A stretch of 64,000 nt of DNA from Roseovarius arcticus (GCF_006125015.1 NZ_SZZN01000002.1:55457-119456); one strand, 5' to 3'. Positions 1 through 8,940 are shown, counted from the stretch's first letter. The notes: generated from the letters alone by a model not told the origin. Numbers and translations: made by a program.

Positions 1-132
1 CGGATCCACGCCTGCGATGATTGAGAAGGCGATCGCTTCGGGTATCAGGGCCAGAGCGACGACGATACCGGCCAGCACATCGCCACGGATGTTACCAAAC
101 CACTGTTGGCGGTAGTCAGAAATTGAAATCAT
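1..132 (-). CDS. SulP-family inorganic anion transporter, N-terminal part (runs off the left edge)
   Basis: Forty-four codons read leftward from an ATG at 132 to the window edge. The product begins [14 protein letters not shown] and continues with [19 protein letters not shown], the typical first membrane segment of SulP sulfate/bicarbonate/anion permeases, with the Pro-Glu-Ala-Ile turn. Only the N-terminus is visible, so the presence of a STAS domain cannot be judged. A second, complete SulP lies at 59848-61113 and a decayed SulP 3' end at about 45805-45905. Confidence 0.8.
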   Translation of the reverse strand, partial: MISISDYRQQWFGNIRGDVLAGIVVALALIPEAIAFSIIAGVDP

Positions 133-735
133 GAATAGTCCAATACCCTTCGTCGGAATGTCTTTCGCAAGACGGCCCGGCAGTGCAGTTTTAGCATATT
201 TAAGGGTTGTCCGGCGGATCAGCGGCCGGAAGAGCCACCCGGGCTTTCACCGGGTCCTAGCGCTATTAGACGCGCATAAACTTGATTCTTCTCGGAACCT
301 CAAGGGGGCAACGAAGCTCTCTTTGCTATTTGGGAGGTCTATCAGGGTAATGATGACACGATTTTGATCAACTCCCTTCCAGAAGTGATCATTCGTGCAA
401 GATGCAGCGGTGAACAGTCTGGGCATCAAACCAGCCATGCGGCGACGCAGCAAGCGGTCCAGGCCACCGCGCTCGCCTGGTCGACATGAACGGCCCTATG
501 GCGGCCTTGGCCGATTGATCTGACGCAGCGCAGCTTTCTCAGAGAGGGATTGTTCAATCGCGCAGTATATTCAATGGTTGGATGGCAGCTCTATAGGGCA
601 ACGCGGACACACGAAAAAGCAGCTTTTTAAAGCGCTTGATCCAGAGCATTGCGCAACGTAGCCCGACGACATACAATTATATCTTAGGCCCAGCCATCCC
701 TTGCATTTGCGAGGGAGCTTTCGAAGGGTATCAGC
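133..735. other. Intergenic stretch, no gene recognised
   Basis: About 600 bases between the divergent SulP fragment and the HPF-like gene. Short open frames exist on both strands but none has a convincing start or recognisable product. A short inverted repeat (ACCCGG and CCGGGT around a 7-base loop) lies near 238-256. The right part carries the candidate promoter described at 636-677. Confidence 0.5.
636..677 (+). promoter_or_regulatory. Candidate Crp/Fnr-type promoter of the HPF-like gene (weak box)
   Basis: TTGATCCAGAGCAT at 636-649 keeps the left TTGAT half of an FNR-like box but the right half is poor. TACAAT at 672-677 is an excellent -10, placed 22 bases after the box, the spacing shared with better boxes elsewhere in the window. 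The gene starts at 736. Confidence 0.4.
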
Positions 736-1053
736 ATGCACATCGAGGTTAGTGCGGACAACAACATCGGCGGGAGTGAAGTCCTCACAAACGTTATCAA
801 GAGTTTGGTTCAACAGGAACTGGCCCATCTCGACGAACATATCACGAGAATTGAAGTCCCCCTCAGTGATCTCAACACCGGCACAACCGGCTGCGAGGAA
901 AATCATTGCATGTTGGAAGCAAGGCTCAAGGGGCACCAGCCCACCGTCGTCAAACATGCGGCTTTAACGTTGGAGCAGGCCACGAAGGGCGCAGCGAGCA
1001 AAATGAAAAGCTCGCTGGAGAGCACTCTTGCAAAGCTGTCGGATCGTCATTGA
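736..1053 (+). CDS. HPF/RaiA-family ribosome-associated protein
   Basis: A 105-residue protein starting MHIEVSADNNIGG with GAAGGG about 7 bases before the ATG. The segments ITRIEVPLSDLN and CMLEARLKGHQP, followed by a long helix, match the beta-alpha-beta fold of hibernation-promoting/RaiA-like proteins in proteobacterial stress clusters. It lacks the C-terminal extension of long HPF. Such proteins bind the decoding region of 30S subunits and silence ribosomes in stationary phase or anoxia (family knowledge). It stands alone, with a possible FNR-like promoter upstream. Confidence 0.75.
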   Translation: MHIEVSADNNIGGSEVLTNVIKSLVQQELAHLDEHITRIEVPLSDLNTGTTGCEENHCMLEARLKGHQPTVVKHAALTLEQATKGAASKMKSSLESTLAKLSDRH

Positions 1054-1137
1054 AATACCCGACTAAGGTTTCGTTAGGCAGCGATCCGTTTCCATTGGCA
1101 GAAGACAAAACACCTCATAAATGAAAGATCATAGAGT

Positions 1138-1485
1138 ATGGCAGACGAAGAAGACCTTTGGGCTCTTGAAGAACAGTTCTGGACAGAAGGTGCTGACAGC
1201 GCGCGGAACATGACCGCGAAAGGCGCTGTTTTTGTTTTCCCATATCCAGTCGGAATTCTTCAGGGAGATTCTCTTTGGCGAGAGAGTACGGTCGCGCAGC
1301 GATGGCGGTCCGTCGTCTTTACGGAGCGCAGCTTCAATAGAGAAAAAGATGTTGCTGTGCTGGCCTATCACGTCTCCGCAGAGCGCGATAATATACCGAT
1401 CTACGAGGCCATCTGTACATCCTCATACCTCCAGGATGACGGGAAATGGCTGCGGATGGCGCACCAGCAAACCCCTGCATCCTAA
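1138..1485 (+). CDS. NTF2-like (DUF4440-type) small protein, copy 1
   Basis: A 115-residue protein with the short alpha+beta layout of the NTF2/SnoaL superfamily: helical N-terminus (LWALEEQFWTEGAD), central sheet (AVFVFPYPVGILQG) and a final strand pair (LRMAHQQTP). Members bind small hydrophobic ligands or act as uncharacterised stress proteins; no catalytic role can be assigned. A close paralogue at 59357-59704 aligns over its whole length, sharing the FWTEGADSAR, RWRSVV and HQQTP blocks. Both copies lie close to a SulP gene, which suggests duplication of a larger block. Confidence 0.7.
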   Translation: MADEEDLWALEEQFWTEGADSARNMTAKGAVFVFPYPVGILQGDSLWRESTVAQRWRSVVFTERSFNREKDVAVLAYHVSAERDNIPIYEAICTSSYLQDDGKWLRMAHQQTPAS

Positions 1486-1571
1486 CATCTCGACGGCTCC
1501 TGCAAGGGACATTAGCAATGAAGCGAAACTGCCGAGAGAGCGCGAGAACAGGCAGACGCTGACTGCGACAT

Positions 1572-1724
1572 ATGGCCGAAAAATTAACGAAAGGCGGCGC
1601 TTCAGATGGCCCTGGCAAAGCTGAGCATGGCCCCGGTACGAATCACTCACAGTTGAGTGCAGTTGGTGGTAAAACGCTCGACCAAAGACGTCAGACAATC
1701 GGCGGCGAGAAGAAATACAGCTAA
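1572..1724 (+). CDS. 50-residue Gly/Lys-rich hydrophilic peptide
   Basis: An open frame of 50 codons runs from ATG at 1572 to TAA at 1722-1724. The product begins MAEKLTKGGASDGPG, contains GPGTNHSQLSAVGGKT and ends GGEKKYS. It is hydrophilic, rich in Gly, Lys and Ser, without Cys or a membrane segment, as in small stress-induced peptides. I do not recognise the family. A decayed copy of the DNA at 8106-8240 shares several blocks, which argues that this was a selected gene. It sits 65 bases ahead of the YihY gene and may be cotranscribed. Confidence 0.45.
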   Translation: MAEKLTKGGASDGPGKAEHGPGTNHSQLSAVGGKTLDQRRQTIGGEKKYS

Positions 1725-1788
1725 GATATTGGGCGGCGCTGATAGTGGCTCCGCCCCAGCCCACCCAATCCGCCTTAGGAATGACCGT

Positions 1789-2733
1789 ATGTCCCGTGGC
1801 CGCAACGCCGAAAAGCCAACCGATATTCCGGCAAAAGGCTGGCTGGATATCGCCCTGCGCGTCAAAAATGAAATGGCGAGCGATCATGTCGGCCTAATCG
1901 CGGCCGGTGTCGCGTTTTACACGCTTCTGGCGATCTTTCCCGCGCTTACCGCGCTTCTGGCAATTGGTGGCCTGCTGGTCGACCCGACGCAGATCGTGGA
2001 CGAACTGCAGACCCTGACCAACATCATGCCCCAAGAGGTCGCAACCATCATTCTATCGCAGGCGCAGGATGTCGCAGGCTCGCGTCAAGGTGGCCTTGGT
2101 CTAGCGGCGGTTCTGGGTATCGTGCTGGCGCTTTACTCGGCGTCCAAGGGCGTCGGCAGCCTGATCGAAGGGCTAAACGTCGCCTATGACGAAGACGAAA
2201 CGCGCGGTTTTATCTGGCTCAAAATCATCACCTTTGGGCTAACCGTCGCGCTGATCGCCGGCGCCGTTCTGGTGATGATACTGCTCATGGCCGTCCCCGC
2301 CGCGATGGCCTTTGTGAACCTCGGACCCGCGGTCGAAATCGCTGTGGCTGGCGCAAGCTGGCTGTTGATGCTGGCCCTGTTGGCGGTCGCGCTGTCCGCT
2401 CTCTACCGGTTTGGCCCAGACCGTGATCAGGCCGAATGGCGCTGGGTGTCTATCGGATCGATCGCCGCTTGCGTCGTCTGGCTGCTGGCCTCGGTCGGCT
2501 TTGCCCTCTACGCTTCGAACTTCGGCTCCTACAACGAAAGCTTTGGCTCCCTTGGCGGTGCAATCGTACTGCTGATGTGGCTTTGGATTTCGGCCTACAT
2601 CGTACTAATGGGCGCCGAACTGAACGCCGAGATGGAAGCCCAGACCCGCTATGACACCACCGTCGGACATGATGAGCCGATGGGCGAGCGGGGTGCAGAA
2701 AAGGCGGATCGACTGGGTGAAAGCATGGAGTAA
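1789..2733 (+). CDS. YihY/virulence factor BrkB family inner-membrane protein
   Basis: 314 residues if begun at ATG 1789, which has TTAGGA about 8 bases upstream; an upstream in-frame ATG at 1657 would add 44 atypical residues. The protein shows about six hydrophobic segments and the family signature near the first one (HVGLIAAGVAFYTLLAIFPALTA). The segment GSLIEGLNVAYDEDETRGF and the final LGGAIVLLMWLWISAYIVLMGAELNAE block are also typical. The C-terminus is a short charged tail. The biochemical role of the family is unsettled. It is a stand-alone gene following the small peptide gene. Confidence 0.9.
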   Translation: MSRGRNAEKPTDIPAKGWLDIALRVKNEMASDHVGLIAAGVAFYTLLAIFPALTALLAIGGLLVDPTQIVDELQTLTNIMPQEVATIILSQAQDVAGSRQGGLGLAAVLGIVLALYSASKGVGSLIEGLNVAYDEDETRGFIWLKIITFGLTVALIAGAVLVMILLMAVPAAMAFVNLGPAVEIAVAGASWLLMLALLAVALSALYRFGPDRDQAEWRWVSIGSIAACVVWLLASVGFALYASNFGSYNESFGSLGGAIVLLMWLWISAYIVLMGAELNAEMEAQTRYDTTVGHDEPMGERGAEKADRLGESME

Positions 2734-2835
2734 TTGGCGCATTGTTTTCGATCTAGCGGTCACTGCTTAGCACAAAACTAGGACCAGATGTCAGTTTTTG
2801 GGAACTGGCCTTAGATTTGATGGTTTTCTAGGCAG

Positions 2836-2876
2836 TCAGCTTGGCAGAAACTGTCGAACGATGTCTTGAGCGATCC
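2836..2876 (+). repeat. Dispersed about 40-bp repeat, copy 1
   Basis: Contains TTGGCAGAAACTGTCGAACG followed by ATGTCTTGAGCGATCC. Near-identical blocks occur at 6611-6656 (opposite strand) and 8941-8976. All three sit in decayed, IS-rich DNA. One frame reads SLAETVERC in every copy, so it may be the conserved end of a lost mobile element gene; the parent is not recognised. Confidence 0.6.
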
Positions 2877-2989
2877 GTTGCGGCCGCCGGGTAACCGCAT
2901 CGACGCAGCACCACGAACTAGGCACTTCGACTGCTATATCTTCACTGAGAACGGCGGTGACAAACTCGGCCGCGGGAGAGGCGGGATGA

Positions 2990-4060
2990 GCCTGCTGCGG
3001 TCGGCGTAAAAGTCGGCCACTCTTGTCCTTTCGGGTGACAGGGAGGGTTGGGGTATTTTCACCGTGGAACTTTACAGGAAGGTCCGTCTTGCTTGTCGAG
3101 ACGGCATGAGCGCGCGGGCAGCGGCGCGGCATTTCGGGATTTCGCGCGATAGCGTCAGAAAGATGCTGAGTTTTTCGGTGCCACCGGGATACCGGCGCAA
3201 AGCTGAGATAAAACGGCCCAAGCTGGATGGGTTCACCGAGATCATTGATGCTTGGCTTGTGCAGTATCAGGGCCGGAACCGCAAGCAACGTCACACGGCG
3301 AAGCGGGTGCCGGAACGGCTTCGTGATGAGCACGGCTTCACCGGCGGCTACACCATCGTGAAGGATTACATCCGAGAGCGCGACCGGCGCGGTCGTGAGA
3401 TGTTCGTGCCGCTGATCCACCCGCCGGGCCATGCACAGGCCGACTTTGGCGAAGCGATGGTCATCATCGACGGGGTCGAACAGAAGGCCCATTTCTTTGC
3501 CTTCGACCTGCCGCACAGCGATGCCTGTTACATCAGGGCGTATCCGGCTGCGATCTCCGGGGCCTGGGTCGATGGTCACGTTCATGCCTTTGAGTTCTTC
3601 GGCAGGGTGCCGGTATCGGTTATTTACGACAACGACCGCTGTCTGGTGGCGAGCATCCTGCCGGACGGCACACGCAAACGGGCAAAACTGTCCAGCGGCT
3701 TTCTGTCCCATTATCTGATCCGTGATCGCTACGGACGCCCGGGCAAGGGCAACGACAAGGGCGGCGTCGAAGGGCTGGTCGGTTATGCGCGTCGCAACTT
3801 CATGGTGCCGGTGCCGCACTTTGCATCCTGGGATGAGTTCAATATCTGGCTCGAAGAGCAATGCTGCAAGCGACCGGCGGATACTTTGCGCGGCCATACC
3901 GAGACGATCGGGCAGCGGCTGGAACGGGATCTGGAGGCAATGGCCGATCTGCCGGCGGCACCCTTTGACGCCTGTGACCAGACAAGTGGGCGGGTCAGTT
4001 CGCAGGCACTGGTGCGCTACAAGACCAGCAATTATTCGGTGCAGGTTGAAACTTTATGCC
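2990..4060 (+). mobile_element. IS21-family element, 3'-truncated remnant
   Basis: Begins with IS-like sequence just upstream of istA (GGTCGGCGTAAAAGTCGGCC at about 3000-3019) and contains most of istA. The helper ATPase gene istB and the right end are missing. The left boundary is approximate because the matching right terminal repeat is gone. Homology to IstA stops near 4050, where unrelated sequence begins. Confidence 0.7.
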
Positions 4061-4107
4061 ACCGACAGGACGAAAACATTCATGTTGGTAGGGTCGGTTT
4101 GGGTTAG
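3064..4107 (+). pseudogene. istA: IS21-family transposase IstA, C-terminally truncated
   Basis: The reading frame starts at GTG 3064 (VELYRKVRLACRDGMSARAA), the usual IstA start. An N-terminal helix-turn-helix (ARHFGISRDSVRKML) is followed by the integrase core with GHAQADFGEA carrying the first Asp, VIYDNDR the second and the KGNDKGGVEGLVGYARRN block the Glu. The frame ends in 347 codons instead of about 500. After YKTSNYSVQVE the sequence no longer resembles IstA, so the C-terminal DNA-binding part is lost and the enzyme is presumably inactive. Confidence 0.85.
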
Positions 4108-4183
4108 AAAGCAGATCTTTGGCTCAAGCCTAGAGCGCGGTGCGCGCGCCCAGGCGGGGCACCGACCTTGGTGGCCTTGGCAG

Positions 4184-4440
4184 TCAGTCCTGTTGCCACG
4201 GGTTAATCACCTCGACACCCATATCCCGAAAAGGCCGGACGTCCCGCGTGGCGACAGCGAAGCCTTTGGAAAGCGCAATGGCCGCGAGGGCCGCAAAGAG
4301 CCGTGTGCTGGAAAGATCGAAGGCGGCAATGCTACCCGCGAACAACCCATCGACAAAGGCGTCGATCAGCTTTTCTAGAGCCGCGCGTTTCTTGCCGGTA
4401 TCGAGCAGCGCCGCGCCATATAGCAGTTTGGCCGTAGAGC
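4184..4440 (-). pseudogene. PIN-domain (VapC/FitB-like) toxin relic
   Basis: The reverse strand reads through 85 codons without a stop, ending ATRDVRPFRDMGVEVINPWQQD and a TGA at 4184-4186. The pieces LLYGAALLDTGKKRAALEKL, FAGSIAAFDLSSTRLFAALA and the ending match the second half of PIN-domain type II toxins. The N-terminus with the first catalytic Asp is gone. The usual GRPISQADAQIAAI stretch before the final strand is missing, an internal deletion removing catalytic acids. No antitoxin gene remains. It lies directly behind the broken IS21 end. Confidence 0.65.
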
Positions 4441-4827
4441 TGAGGCAACAGTGAACTAACGCATGACGGCGTCAGAGGTGAAGCCTTAACGAAAGCGGGT
4501 CGGTAGGTTTGCCCTTTCCGGTGTCGATCAGGCCTAAAATTAGATTCGTGGCGTTCGCGCTCTCGGTTGTATTGGCTCATAAATCAACCTATACAAAGCC
4601 CACCTTCACAGAACTAAGGCGCAAGCCCTTGGCCGTTGCAATCTGGCATTACGGCATAATAACCTCTGGGGCGCATCTCAGCCCGGCGGCTATTCTAGGC
4701 CGACGCAGAGGGCAGACCTTGACACCGCATTGCGCCCGGCTAACCGGGACAAAGGCGCCTCCGCCGAGACGCGTGCAGCGGGACGAGATCCAAGACCTTG
4801 AGAAAAATAATAAAAGGGAAGATACAC
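4441..4827. other. Intergenic, no gene recognised
   Basis: About 390 bases between the PIN relic and the binding-protein gene. GTGTCGATCAGGCC at about 4521-4534 resembles the right half of the FNR-like boxes found elsewhere, possibly a decayed site. AAAAGGGAAG before 4828 is the ribosome binding site of the next gene. Confidence 0.4.
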
Positions 4828-6387
4828 ATGTCGCTCATCACGAATGGTCGCCTCGACCGGCGCGGATTTCTGAAGACCACGGCTGCAAGCGGCATCGCCG
4901 CATCGCTGCCGCTGGGCGGCGCCATGGCCGCCACACCCAAACGCGGCGGGCATCTGCGCATCGGCAAAGGCCACGGCGCAACCACCGATACGCTGAACCC
5001 CGGCATGTTCGAAAACGGCTATACTATCGCGCTGACCTTCGCCAAAGATGGCCACCTGACCGAAGTGCTGGCCGACGGTTCGATCGGCCCCGAAATCGCC
5101 GAAAGCTGGGAGGCGTCCGAGGATGCCAAAATCTGGCGGTTCAAGATCCGCAAGGGCGTCACTTACCATTCGGGCAAGGCTGTAACTGTCCAAGACGTCG
5201 TCGCGTCGATCAACTTCCACCGCGCCGAAGGCACAACCTCGGCCGCCGGTCCGCTCATTGCCGCGATCCAAGATATCACCATCGAGGGCGACGATACCGT
5301 CATCTTTACGCTGGATGGTGGCGATGCAGACTTCCCATTTATCGTCAGCGATTACCACCTGTCCATCCTGCCTGCCACGGATGACGGCATCGACTGGAAA
5401 TCCGGCGACGGCTGCGGCAGCTACAAGATCAAATCGTTCGACCCCGGCATATCGACATCGCTGGAGCGCAACGAAAACCATTGGCGCGACGACGTCGCAT
5501 GGTTCGAAAGCATTGAACTGCTGGTCTTGACCGATCAGAACGCGCGCACCACGGCGCTGGTGTCGGGCGACGTCGACACTGTCGACAAGCTGGACCTCAA
5601 GACCATCGACCTGCTGTCGCGCTATCCCGACCTCGTCATCAGTTCGATCGCAGGGACGCAGCATTTTACCTTCGCCATGGATTCGCGACAGGATCCCTAT
5701 GCCGACAACAACGTGCGCCTCGCGATGAAATACGCGATCAACCGCGAGGAACTGGTCGAAAAGATCCTGTTCGGCTACGGCTCGGTCGGGAATGACATTC
5801 CAGTTGGCCAGAATCAGCAATTTTACAACACCGAACTGGAGCAGAAGACATACGACCCCGATAAGGCCAAGTTCTACCTGAAGGAGGCGGGCCTGGAGTC
5901 GCTTGACGTCAGCCTGTCAGCCGCGGACGCCGCCTTCGCCGGTGCGGTCAACGCTGCAACGCTTTACCAAAACTCAGCTAAGGATGCGGGCATCAACATC
6001 AATGTCGTGCGCGAGCCGAACGATGGCTATTGGTCCGACGTCTGGATGAAAAAGCCATTCACAGCGGTCTATTGGGGCGGTCGCCCAGTTCAGGATCAGG
6101 CGTTTTCCATCGCCTTCACTTGCGGGGCGGAATGGAATGACGGCTTCTGGTGCAACGAGACGTTCGACGCATTGCTCAAAGAGGCCCGCGCCGAGCTGGA
6201 TGAGGACAAGCGTCGTCAGCAGTATTTCGAGCTGCAGGAGATCGTCAGCACCCAAGGGTCCGTCGTCATCCCGATGTTCGCCAATTACGTCTATGCCACG
6301 ACCAAAAAGATCGGGATGCCCAAAAAGGCTGCGTCGAACTGGGACATGGACGGCGAGCGTTGGGCCGAGCGCTGGTGGTTCGCTTGA
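4828..6387 (+). CDS. Periplasmic family 5 ABC substrate-binding protein (peptide type), orphan
   Basis: 519 residues from ATG 4828 (AGGGAA ribosome binding site at 4814-4819). The N-terminus LDRRGFLKTTAASGIAASL is a twin-arginine signal with cleavage near GAMAA. The mature part is a typical SBP_bac_5 solute-binding protein: GGHLRIGKGHG start, LAESWE-like EIAESWEASEDAKIW, DVVASINFHR, and NVRLAMKYAINREELVEKIL. Members bind oligopeptides, opines or other solutes and deliver them to a DppBCDF-type permease. No permease or ATPase gene follows, so the protein is an orphan or its operon was cut by rearrangement. Confidence 0.9.
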   Translation: MSLITNGRLDRRGFLKTTAASGIAASLPLGGAMAATPKRGGHLRIGKGHGATTDTLNPGMFENGYTIALTFAKDGHLTEVLADGSIGPEIAESWEASEDAKIWRFKIRKGVTYHSGKAVTVQDVVASINFHRAEGTTSAAGPLIAAIQDITIEGDDTVIFTLDGGDADFPFIVSDYHLSILPATDDGIDWKSGDGCGSYKIKSFDPGISTSLERNENHWRDDVAWFESIELLVLTDQNARTTALVSGDVDTVDKLDLKTIDLLSRYPDLVISSIAGTQHFTFAMDSRQDPYADNNVRLAMKYAINREELVEKILFGYGSVGNDIPVGQNQQFYNTELEQKTYDPDKAKFYLKEAGLESLDVSLSAADAAFAGAVNAATLYQNSAKDAGININVVREPNDGYWSDVWMKKPFTAVYWGGRPVQDQAFSIAFTCGAEWNDGFWCNETFDALLKEARAELDEDKRRQQYFELQEIVSTQGSVVIPMFANYVYATTKKIGMPKKAASNWDMDGERWAERWWFA

Positions 6388-6791
6388 GAAAAAACCGCTG
6401 AGCGCGCGGCTTACCGGCCGTGCGCCCGGTGCTTAAATGGAATGCTGCCGAATCCCAAGTTTGGCATCATTTTTTGGTACTTTACCCCTGAAGAATACCA
6501 AGAGGCTTGCGGCGGGCGCGATCTTTCTGGTGAAATTTGCAGACAGCACCTTGTCGAAGCGCATACGAGGGCCAGCCTCGCCAGAGGCACGTTTGCTCGA
6601 CGGCCAAAAAAGGATCGCTCCACGACATCGCTCGACGGTTTCTGCCAAACTAAAACTAGTTCGTCCGTTTCGCGATTGAAGGAGCCATGCTGCAGGGATC
6701 AAAAACGCACGGGCCTTTCGTTTCAAATTAATCCAATCAGTTGTGACCCTTTGACATTGCTGTTAGCCGCTCAATCAAAAGGGAATTAACA
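6388..6791. other. Intergenic with repeat copy 2; otherwise no gene recognised
   Basis: Besides the 40-bp repeat at 6611-6656, the reverse strand stays open for about 97 codons with SFSLAETVERC in its middle. No start signal or recognisable product supports a living gene. It is likely decayed mobile DNA. Confidence 0.4.
6611..6656 (-). repeat. Dispersed about 40-bp repeat, copy 2
   Basis: On the minus strand it reads AGTTTGGCAGAAACCGTCGA followed by GCGATGTCGTGGAGCGATCC, matching copies at 2836-2876 and 8941-8976 with few mismatches. Confidence 0.6.
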
Positions 6792-7211
6792 ATGGATGGC
6801 AAGCTCACACGAGCAACCGAGGTCGAACGAGTATCAGAACTCTTAGGACTACCTGAAGAAATCAATGATACAGATTCTCTGATCGCCCAGGTTACAACGG
6901 GTCTTCCCACCAAGTCCGTAGAGAAGATTTTAGAGGTAATGAACTCACAGCCAGTACTAAACCTCATTCCTGAACGGGCCTTCCGGCGAGCGAAGGCCGG
7001 AAAAATCCCCCTAAGTCCCGACAGGAGTAAGGTCCTATATGATTTTGCGCGCGCATACGTGGCCGCAGACAAAACTCACAGTGGCAACGGTGCCCTGGTG
7101 ATGCGGTTTCTTGAGAAGCCTAATCCAGATCTTGGAGGCGCGGCTCCAATGGCACTAGCAATTTCGAGCCCTGCCGGTGCTGACGCAGTGATTGAACTAC
7201 TTAGTAGATAA
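6792..7211 (+). CDS. MbcA/ParS/Xre-type antitoxin (DUF2384), orphan
   Basis: 139 residues. The N-terminal half looks like the helical Xre-like region (RVSELLGLPEEINDTDSLIAQVTTGLP); the middle has RAFRRAKAGKIPLSPDRSKVLYDFARAYVAADK and the end FLEKPNPDLGGAAPMALAISSPAGADAVIELL, the toxin-binding domain of the ParS/MbcA family. Partners are RES-domain toxins that deplete NAD. No RES gene follows: the 115 bases behind it hold nothing and the next gene is an opposing LysR fragment. The antitoxin is either solitary or a survivor of toxin loss. Confidence 0.8.
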   Translation: MDGKLTRATEVERVSELLGLPEEINDTDSLIAQVTTGLPTKSVEKILEVMNSQPVLNLIPERAFRRAKAGKIPLSPDRSKVLYDFARAYVAADKTHSGNGALVMRFLEKPNPDLGGAAPMALAISSPAGADAVIELLSR

Positions 7212-7326
7212 GCTAACCAGCCTCACGTCGACGCACGTCCTTAAGTGTATTTGTTGTTCTGAGCGGCAATCAGATTGCGGACATTATTTAAAGATGGGCT
7301 GATCCTGCGCTCACTTTACTGAACGC

Positions 7327-7878
7327 TCAGGCGGTGCCGGCCTGGTTCGCCTGCGTCCACAACCACTTGGCGAAGGCGCGCGAGGCGGCCGTCTGGCCCG
7401 TCTTTTCGGGAGGGATTAGGTAACATCCCTCCGCCAGCGGCGGCGCGTGATCAAACGGGCGCACTAATCGTCCCCCGGCGATCATGTCAACCACCAGTGT
7501 ATCATGCACCATGGCGATCCCGGCCCCCTCCAGCGCCACGTTGACGGCAATGCCAAAGGTCGAGCCGCGATTGACCTCGGCCCAGCGATCAAAAGGGCGC
7601 GCCTGCGACTTGAACCATGCGTCCCAAGTGCCCGTGAGCCCGGAGCACTCGAATAGCGTCGCCGTCTCCAGATCGAACGCGCCGTCCTGATAATTGGGTC
7701 GGCAGACCGGATAGAAGCGATCCTGCGTTAGACGTTCTGCCCCATGAGGTACGTCGCCGTCGCGGGCGAAACGTATCTCGAGCGACGAGGACTCGGTATT
7801 GCGCTCCGGGTCCCAGATCGGCGTGACGATGTTCAGCGTGATGCCGGGGTGCGCCGCAGTGCCAAAATTGGCAGCCAT
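7327..7878 (-). pseudogene. LysR-type regulator, substrate-binding domain fragment
   Basis: 183 codons of the C-terminal periplasmic-binding-like domain of a GcvA-type LysR regulator, including ERLTQDRFYPVCRP, RGSTFGIAVNVALEGAGIAMV, LVRPFDHAPPLAEGCYLI and the ending ASRAFAKWLWTQA. The N-terminal helix-turn-helix of about 90 residues is absent: upstream sequence on this strand is unrelated in every frame. Without the DNA-binding domain the fragment should not work as a regulator. Its ATG at 7878 is probably only an internal Met of the former gene. Confidence 0.75.
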
Positions 7879-8105
7879 GGCTCACCCTCACGAACACGAT
7901 AGTTAGATACCATCCGGCGGGAAAGCTTTCAGTGCTCCGATAACGCAAGCGGGATGACACACACTGGACAGGTGCTGTAGCACTGACGTCTGTTCAAAAG
8001 CGCGAAGCCAGATCGCGTCGACAAGCAGGGACGCAGCTCAACGCCTAGCTTTACCCCGGTCGCCTCGCAGCCATTGAGGGAGCTTGCAGCGGATGTCCGC
8101 AGCAC

Positions 8106-8240
8106 ATGGGTGACAAGCTATCCGAAAAAACGGCGCTTCAGATAGCAATTGAAAAGCTGAACTAAGCGCGGCACAGGCCCACATCACCCGCAGCTAAGTG
8201 CATCTGGTGATAGGCTCTATCAAAGACGTCAAGCAGGCAG
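8106..8240 (+). pseudogene. Decayed copy of the 50-residue peptide gene
   Basis: The DNA aligns with 1572-1690: shared blocks include CGGCGCTTCAGAT, AAAGCTGA, the CAG-TNAGTGCA region and CAAAGACGTCA in the same order and spacing. Indels break the frame; from ATG 8106 it stops after 19 codons. The surrounding 7879-8302 holds nothing else I can identify. Confidence 0.45.
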
Positions 8241-8302
8241 CTGTTCGCCACCTGCCTCTAAATGTATCCGAATTTATCCGTGCGGGTGAACCTGTTTCCA
8301 GC

Positions 8303-8650
8303 TCAATCTGTCGTCATGCCTTCCACCACTATCGATGCGCACGCCTTTGCGACCTCGTCACGGTATTTTTCGCTCACGTTATTGACCCAGCCGGCTTCAA
8401 TGACAAAATCGTCGCGCTTATAGCGGCTCTCCTCCTTCAGGGCCGGAAGCTGTTCTGGCTGTTGCTCGGCCTTGGTAACACAGAGTGGCGTAAAGGCTTG
8501 GACGATAGCCGTCTCTGCGCTTGCCGTCTCCATCTTTCCAGCCGTTCCGCCCGTCACCCAGCCGCCCCAAACGAAACCGATGATCATTGCAGCGACCGCA
8601 CCGCCGATAGCACCCCATACTCCGGGCTTTACCCATTCTGGTATAGTCAT
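8303..8650 (-). CDS. Small membrane-anchored protein of unknown function
   Basis: 115 residues from the ATG at 8650, preceded by GGAGAG; the frame stays open further upstream, but those residues are unlike the family. One hydrophobic segment at about residues 10-34 (PGVWGAIGGAVAAMIIGFVWGGWVTGG) is followed by a soluble region with two Cys (PLCVTKAE and AKACASI). Similar short proteins with a GFSWGGW-type anchor are common hypothetical genes in alphaproteobacteria. The function is unknown. It lies just outside the IS6 element and reads away from it. Confidence 0.65.
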   Translation of the reverse strand: MTIPEWVKPGVWGAIGGAVAAMIIGFVWGGWVTGGTAGKMETASAETAIVQAFTPLCVTKAEQQPEQLPALKEESRYKRDDFVIEAGWVNNVSEKYRDEVAKACASIVVEGMTTD

Positions 8651-8940
8651 TGTAAGATCTCTCCTTTTTGCCTGCTCAGATGGAAGGGGTAGCACGCTAT
8701 CCGCCGTCGTGACACCCCGCGCCAGGGCGCAGTGGAGTAAGAACGCTTTGAAGTGGATTGTTTTTTCACATTTTTTCATACTTAATAGGTGTTTAAACGG
8801 CATTTTCTGAGGCAAAGCGCGCGAGGTGTCGGCCGCCCTCAGCCACTCTCAACTGGAAAGGCCGTGGCAAAGACGGGCCGATCAGAAATCTTGTTGGACA
8901 AGACCAGCATTGTCCGCGATGCGGGCAATGGACATAATAG

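Noticed and set aside
2836..3897. Long minus-strand open frame (353 codons)
   Set aside because: It lies antisense to istA and has arginine/valine-rich low-information sequence without family motifs; the plus strand carries IstA catalytic residues.
4690..5820. Long minus-strand open frame (376 codons)
   Set aside because: It is a shadow of the binding-protein gene, which has a Tat signal and conserved family blocks on the plus strand.
7212..7326. Search for a RES-domain toxin behind the antitoxin
   Set aside because: Only 115 bases are available and no frame resembles a RES domain.
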